Positions 58,397 through 64,000 of a stretch of 64,000 nucleotides of DNA are shown piece by piece. The notes below the pieces were generated by a model. That model did no database searches, was not told the DNA's origin, and was given only the letters and a program-made list of their open reading frames with translations. Every line of letters begins with the position of its first letter. Within the stretch, counting starts at the first letter, position 1. Source of the DNA: Erythrocercus mccallii. Its lineage: Eukaryota > Chordata > Aves > Passeriformes > Dicruridae. The DNA lies in contig VZRG01002531.1 in assembly GCA_013397435.1 (NCBI GenBank), positions 1 through 64,000 on the forward strand. The letters run 5' to 3'. A program made the position numbers and the translations under genes.

Positions 58397-59449
58397 CTCC
58401 CCTCCTCCCCATGCCCCATTTTCCATTCAGACCTGCCCCCAGGCATCCATTCCCAGCACCCAGCAACCCCCAGTTTCATTTCTCACTGGGCTGGGTTATG
58501 CTAGAGAAGAGCAAATTGCCTTTTGACACCCGTGGGGGTGTTCCTGGGCTGCCCAGACAGGCTCTGGGCTTGTTTTTGCTCTGCCCTGGGGATGCTGTGC
58601 TCCATCTGAGAGTGTGCCTTCTGTGTGTCCTTTGTTGTATTCCCTGTATTAAAGTATTTCTTTTCTTTTCATATTGCTTTCAGCAGTGATACATGAAATT
58701 TCAAAATAACACAAATCAGGTACTTGGAAGACCTCACAAGAGACTTTATTCACTTCAACAAATTACATGAAAGATATATTTGATAGAAATATCTGCATAA
58801 TGTTTTACCAAAATGCTTATGCGTGGCACATGACTTTTATAGATGCAATAACTGCTGAAGTACCTCTAGAGTATGCTCAGCCAATAGCTGGAGCCGGGGG
58901 CAGGTGAGGTAACATGCAGATTTTAAATTCAACACCTTATCAGCTCTTACGAGAAGATAGCAAGTGCTGACAGCAGGTGTTTTCTGAGAGCTGTGAGGTC
59001 ACCCCAGATAGTGGAGCACCGGGTGATGTAATGCTGCTGCCATTCCTGCTGCAGTGGCCCTGAAGTGATATCTGACTTGCAGCCACACGTGATACTCATC
59101 TATAGAGGGGTGTACAGACCCTGTTCACAAATGGCTGGAGAAGTGGGATGATCTGAGGAAACAAATGTGATATTTGCAACACTTTTTTTTAAGAGCTGCC
59201 TTTCCACTGAGACTTTACACTGACATTTAACACTTGTACTCCTACCAGAGAGGAGATAACCAGAGATTGAGATTAACCAGAAACTGCCAGGGGTTCTGTT
59301 GTGATAAGATGTTTATTTGATCTTTGCATTACTGTTAAACTTTCATATACCCCCTGCCTGCTATGCAAATGTGATGTTTCCTACAACTTTCATGAAAAAC
59401 CATAAAAGGAGACAAGAACTAAGAAAAATTTGATGTACCGGAACATCTT
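58397..59449. other. Intergenic stretch between the two dispersed repeats
   Basis: No gene or repeat family is recognised. Confidence 0.35.
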
Positions 59450-59642
59450 TATTGTGAGGCTGCTCAGACACTGCAACATGTTACCCAGAGAAGCTGTGGA
59501 TGTCCTGTGCCTGGAACTGTTAAGGTTGGATGGGATTTTGAGCATCCTGGTCTAGTGGAAGGTGTCCCTGGCCATGGCAGGTGCATTGGAACAAGATGAT
59601 CTTTAGGGTCTCTTCAATTCTGTAATTCTATGATTTGATGAC
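59450..59642 (+). mobile_element. CR1 LINE 3' fragment
   Basis: 'gttacccagagaagctgtgg', 'tgagcatcctggtctagtgg', 'ccctggccatggcaggtgca' and the tail AATTCTATGATTTGATG. Confidence 0.9.
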
Positions 59643-60527
59643 TTTTTTTAAAGTTACTGTTGCAAGCAGTATTTGGAATGGGTGTGATGACCTTGAGAAT
59701 GAATTGAGTTCGGGGTAGTGACTGTCCAGCTGAACTGCAAGGGAGAGGCCCTGGGTCATAGACAATGGCAAGAAGCCCCAGAGGAGGCACTGCACGAGCT
59801 GTTCTGTGGTGGGTGGGGGCTGGATTGCTCAGAATGAGCTTGCTGCTTTCTGTGGGGCTGTCTGTCCCATCTCAGGGACAGGAGTGCTTCACTCACAGCC
59901 TTGGCCTTTGCCTGGCCCTGAGGAACTCATTTAATATCTCTCATAGATTCTGCAGACTTGTTTCAAAGGCACTGAGTTCTCAGAAGCTCCCATAAGATCA
60001 GACTGTAAACTTGAATCCTCAGGCCACATTTATTATTAAATCTCCAACTTCCTAAGTAGAAAATGATCCTTTTGCACTGAACATCTGCTGCATCTTACTA
60101 ATTCTGACCAAAATACGAGATACTTATTTAAAACAATGAAGTCTAGGCTATGTTGCTAATCGCAGTGACAGCATTTTTGCTTCAAAATAAGAATTTTTTT
60201 TCTGTTATAATTTTGGTAGTGTCTCAGCAGTCAGATAACAAGCATCATCCAAAGTGCTGGTGATGTTTCTGGAGTATATGGTCCAAGTATATCTTAGGTA
60301 AGGCATGTCTGCTGTGTATGCATTCTTTGAAATCCTCTCTGGAGATCTGGATGTGTTATACCCATCTATGAAACTAGTGGACAAGAGATTGCATTCAGAA
60401 TACTATATCTCAGCCAGAATTACTGCTAATAAATCTGAGGTTATTGCTAATAACTATGTCATGTGCATCCTGAACATGAATTCACTTTTAGCTATCTTAT
60501 AAATAAATGTAAAAAGAATTTAAACTC
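59643..60527. other. Intergenic stretch, nothing recognised
   Basis: No gene or repeat family is recognised. Confidence 0.35.
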
Positions 60528-60775
60528 ATTAGCCATTAACCTAATGCTACCAGGTCCTAAACCTTGGACCTAAACCACTTCCCTAAGCATCACATCCACA
60601 CACTTCTTGAACACTTCCAGGAACAGCAATTTTATCCACTTTCCTGGGCAGAGCATGTTCCAATGCTTGACTACCCTATCCATAAAGAAATTTTCCCTAA
60701 TATCCAATCTAAACCTCCTCATAGTTGTTTATCTGTAATGCCTGTTTCCTGTCCCTGACAGAGCAGGGTTTGCAC
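60528..60775 (-). mobile_element. CR1 LINE 3' fragment
   Basis: 'agccattaacctaatgctac', 'acttccctaagcatcacatc', 'cctgggcagagcatgttcca' and 'tatccaatctaaacctcctc' match the complement of CR1. It is the same subfamily as 1690-1885. Confidence 0.85.
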
Positions 60776-62027
60776 TGCTGTTAGGACACATCTCACAGCA
60801 GTTTTGAGCTAGGCATCTCTCTCCAGGAACAAGGATCTTTGTCCTCCCAGGCCTGGTATGAATTCCAGTGCGGTTAGAGTTACATGCAACACCAAAATTT
60901 AAACTAGCAGAGAAATTGGAAGTTAAGAGAGGAGCTGTCTGCTGACTTCTGAACTTGAGGAACATTAGAATGCAGAAGGGCATAAATAAAGAGATGGAAC
61001 AAACTGGAGAACACCAGTTTCTCCTTCAGACACCTCCTAGCATGATGGGCTAGACTCCTCTTTGGTTATGCTTCCTTCTCCATTATGAAAGCACTTGCTC
61101 CAAGGATCCCGTAGAATTTTTCCAGGGTCCTGTATGAGAGATATTTCCATAGAAGACTTCATCATTGAAGGAATACTTGGCAATGCTATGCTAAGACCCA
61201 TGGAAATGATTTGAAAACCCCTTGCATTGCATTAAACATTTAGACCATCCTCTGCTGACAGAGTAGTCTAAGCACAATTGGAGTCAAGCAGCTGGATTTC
61301 ATAATTTTCATGGAGTAAGAATTGCAGAGGCTGATCAATCTCATTATTCAAAGTGACTTTGGGGGAGTCCTGTCTTCTCTCTGTGTTTTCCTCTCTGCTC
61401 TGACCAGCATGAACAACCCCTTCTCTGTTTTGTATGTACATGGTCGGTTGCTTGGAGATGATCTGAGATTGACATGACTGGGAAGGTTTGTGGTGGACTT
61501 CTGAGGAAGCTGCTACAAAGTACATGAAAGGAGGCTAAAGGCAGCTTTTAAGATTAAGATCAATGATTTCTCAACATTTCAAAACATACTTACTAAAAGA
61601 ATACCTACTTTGCTTGTCCAGGCTGGTTTCTGGGAATGGGATGTGATGCTTTCTCCCTTATCTGCCTGGATTTTTCTGCAGACACGGTGTCTGTCTTCAG
61701 TCAGAAGAAAGTGGCACATTATTTAACTTGCATCTAAAAAGTGCAACACTCATCTGTGATTCAAACTGGAATAGCAGGCCATAATATTCAGGGTTACAGA
61801 GAGGTCAAAAGGAGAGCAGTTCCTCAAAAAGGGGAGGTTTAATGTAATTTTAACCATTATGTTTGCTGAAAGATGAGGACCGTGCTAGTCTACAGGACAA
61901 ACAATTAAAGACCTCCTGAATTGCTCCTCTGTTATAAAGGAGTTGAACTTTACCTGACCTTTCCACCAGGAGCTAAAGTCAGTCAGATTTGCTGACTTCA
62001 TGCTCCTTTCTGAAACTCTTATATAGA
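60776..62027. other. Intergenic stretch, nothing recognised
   Basis: No gene or repeat family is recognised. Confidence 0.35.
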
Positions 62028-62282
62028 AAAAACAGAATTAAGGATGATCTCAGTGTGAGTTGCATGCAGAATTTGATGCTCTTGACTGCTTTAAAGCAAA
62101 TTTTATATTTTGCATTAGAAAATCAAACTGATATTACTAAAATAGAAGAAGAAAGAGAAAGATATCTTCATGCTATTTAGTATTAAAAATAAAATCTCTA
62201 GCATATGTTTAAAGCAAGCTAACATTCAGAAACCACTAGGGTTAATATTTGCTAGAATATCTGCCATTGAACTGTGAGTCAG
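62028..62282. repeat. Dispersed repeat, copy 2 (unknown class)
   Basis: Counterpart of 58167-58396. About 25 bp longer, mainly through an insertion near 62238-62260 ('agggttaatatttgctag'). Similarity begins near 'aacagaatta' and ends at 'gtgagtcag'. Confidence 0.7.
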
Positions 62283-62396
62283 TTCTTTCAAGCGCGCTCC
62301 AGTTTGGCGCATTGTTGTGAATATATATCCTTCTTAATTGTACTCTCTTCACATTCAAAGGAACCCTGCAAGTGCATGTTACACAGACACACACAG

Positions 62397-62400
<4 letters not shown>

Positions 62401-62440
<40 letters not shown>
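62401..62440. repeat. (AC)20 microsatellite
   Basis: Twenty uninterrupted AC dinucleotides, preceded by an imperfect CA-rich stretch from about 62381. Confidence 0.98.
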
Positions 62441-62443
<3 letters not shown>

Positions 62444-62699
62444 TGACATCTCACAGCAAAATCTGGAGATGCAGCAAAATCTATGAGGCAGGAATTATCT
62501 GGATGAAAGCAAATACCACCGGTATGGATGTTTATATCAGAGCTAATCACCCTGGTCTTCCTTTGTCGTCAGTGGATGGAACCAGGCATTGCTGGAGTGT
62601 GATTCATCTCATGCTGAGGCAGATGTCTGAAATGGGTCAGACACCTATTTCTGTCATTATCTTCAAAGGCTGCCTAGCTCAGAGACATCTGAGGGGGGG

Positions 62700-62938
62700 T
62701 GAGATGAGCATGAGTCAGCAGTGTACCCCCACAGTGAAGGCAGCTGGCTGCATCCTGGGATGTGCTAGAAAGTCCAGAGAGGTGGTTACTGACCCAGCTT
62801 TGAGCAGGTGGCTGGACTAGATGACCTCCCCAAGTCCTTTCCAGCCTGAATTACCCTGTGAACCTGTTCTCTATTCAGCACTTGTGAGATTGCATTCAGA
62901 GTACGATATCCTGTTTTGGGCTCCCTGTTCCAGTTAGG
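62700..62938 (+). mobile_element. CR1 LINE fragment interrupted by a second CR1 tail
   Basis: Outer CR1 sequence encoding the end of ORF2 ('tgagtcagcagtgtaccccc' to 'tgtgctagaaa', 62709-62771) resumes at about 62876 ('gattgcattcagagtacg', 'cctgttttgggctccct'). Between them (about 62772-62875) is a CR1 3' end of another copy ('gctggactagatgacctccc', 'cctttccagcctgaattac'). Confidence 0.7.
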
Positions 62939-62945
62939 TTTTAGA

Positions 62946-64000
62946 TGCCAATATTGGTTATCCCTCCTGTATTCAAACAGCCCTCCAAAGGAGTTGAACC
63001 CTGACTATCCCAGTGATTTTGTTCCAGTGCAGCCTCAGTTTCAGTGGCCCAGCCAAGGAGGCTGTGATATATGGGATAGGTGCAAGGGAAACAGGAAAGT
63101 AAGATGTGGCATTTTATCACTAATGCCAACGTCTTATGGTGTTCAAACCTCTGTTCTGATCTCCTGGTCTGGAAACAGTGAATCATTTACCCTTGATTCT
63201 TCTGTCTAAAATGAAGCTACTAAAAGGAAGCAGCTGGATGCAAAATCCCAGCCAGCCTGACCATATCTGAGGTCAGAAGTTACAAAATCCCCACACTGCT
63301 GCATGCACAGGGCCCTACCCAGCTGCTACTGTTGGACAAGCAGGTCCCTGTTTCCTGCCTGCTACCTAAATGTGCTGACTTGCCATGGCAACCAGTCAAC
63401 ACTCAAAGTGTTTTAAAGCTGCTGAGGAAATGTCCCCATTTATGTGCTGTCACACATTCAGAAAAAGCAGAATGTAGTAAAAAAGTGAACAGCCCCACTG
63501 CTTGCCCCAGCTGAACCTGACTGTGAGGTTCAGAGGCTTACAGCCAGGCTGATTTTGAAGATGAGGTCAGTTTAAACATAGTTCTATACTGTAGGATAAG
63601 GCAACAGCTTAAGTTCCATTTTTATCACTAGTTTCTATTATCAATCCCATGTGTTTAATGTTTTGTTTAAAGTCCAGATTCAAGCTATGAGTTGGGAACC
63701 ATAGTTCAGTTGTTCTAAGGATAAAACTAAAATGTGCTTTTCTAGATATTGCAAAGGGATAATTTAAGGATGATCAAAGAGCTTAATTCTCACTAATTTC
63801 CTTTAGTAGAAGACTTGCTCTCTCTTTCTCAGCTTAATATTTTTGTTCCTTCTTTTGAAATCTTTATACATCATCTTCATAAATGGCATGAGCAAACTCA
63901 TAAGCCTTAAAAAACAAATGGCAAAATTCAAATAACCAAAAGGTATCTTAAAAAATAGAATTGTCAATGTTTTATTTAGAGTATGATTTTCATGACTTTC
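62946..64000. other. Intergenic stretch to the window end, nothing recognised
   Basis: No gene or repeat family is recognised. The last 400 bp are AT-rich. Confidence 0.35.

Noticed and set aside
1..64000. CRISPR array, operon, phage or bacterial defence system
   Set aside because: The composition, CR1/LTR/SINE content and RHOB show vertebrate nuclear DNA, and no regularly spaced direct repeats with unique spacers exist.

Overview
The window is vertebrate nuclear DNA from a bird, most likely a passerine. The evidence is one intronless gene encoding full-length RHOB, many truncated CR1 LINE copies with the avian tail (TTCTATGATTCT-like), retroviral LTRs, and two tRNA-Ile-derived SINEs with a CR1-like tail, a type known from passerines. 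There is no prokaryotic signal, no operon, no CRISPR array and no defence locus. I found only one convincing protein-coding gene in 64 kb. This fits the sparsely genic setting known around vertebrate RHOB.

Layout. 1-3.6 kb is a nest of mobile elements: three LTRs of one family in both orientations, a CR1 split by a tandem pair of about 400-bp units whose ends are inverted repeats, and then a solo LTR in the same CR1. 3.6-20.5 kb is mostly unannotated, AT-moderate intergenic DNA with a few CR1 fragments and simple repeats. 20.5-23.6 kb is CpG-rich. It holds a small CpG island with a CTCF-like motif, a C/G-switching pentamer minisatellite (CAGCC/CAGCG) interrupted by an assembly gap, and then the RHOB promoter, an ATG-free 5' UTR and the RHOB coding region. 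23.4-24.9 kb is a long RHOB 3' UTR with a Pumilio site, two near-identical AU-rich elements, an 8-mer miR-19 site and several poly(A) signals. 24.9-64 kb is intergenic DNA dotted with CR1 fragments of several ages, a second LTR type (28.0-28.4 kb), two SINEs, a 65-bp tandem duplication, a pair of dispersed repeats 3.9 kb apart, and unrecognised open frames.

Function. RHOB is a stress-inducible, short-lived Rho GTPase of endosomes and plasma membrane. The sequence shows the expected layers of control: a TATA-like, double CCAAT-box promoter with an ATF/CRE-like site in a CpG island, and a 3' UTR dense in mRNA-decay and translation-control motifs. The rest of the window may contain distal enhancers, but that needs alignment to other birds. 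The most unusual structure is the tandem pair of TIR-bounded units at 1.9-2.7 kb, inserted in a CR1 element.
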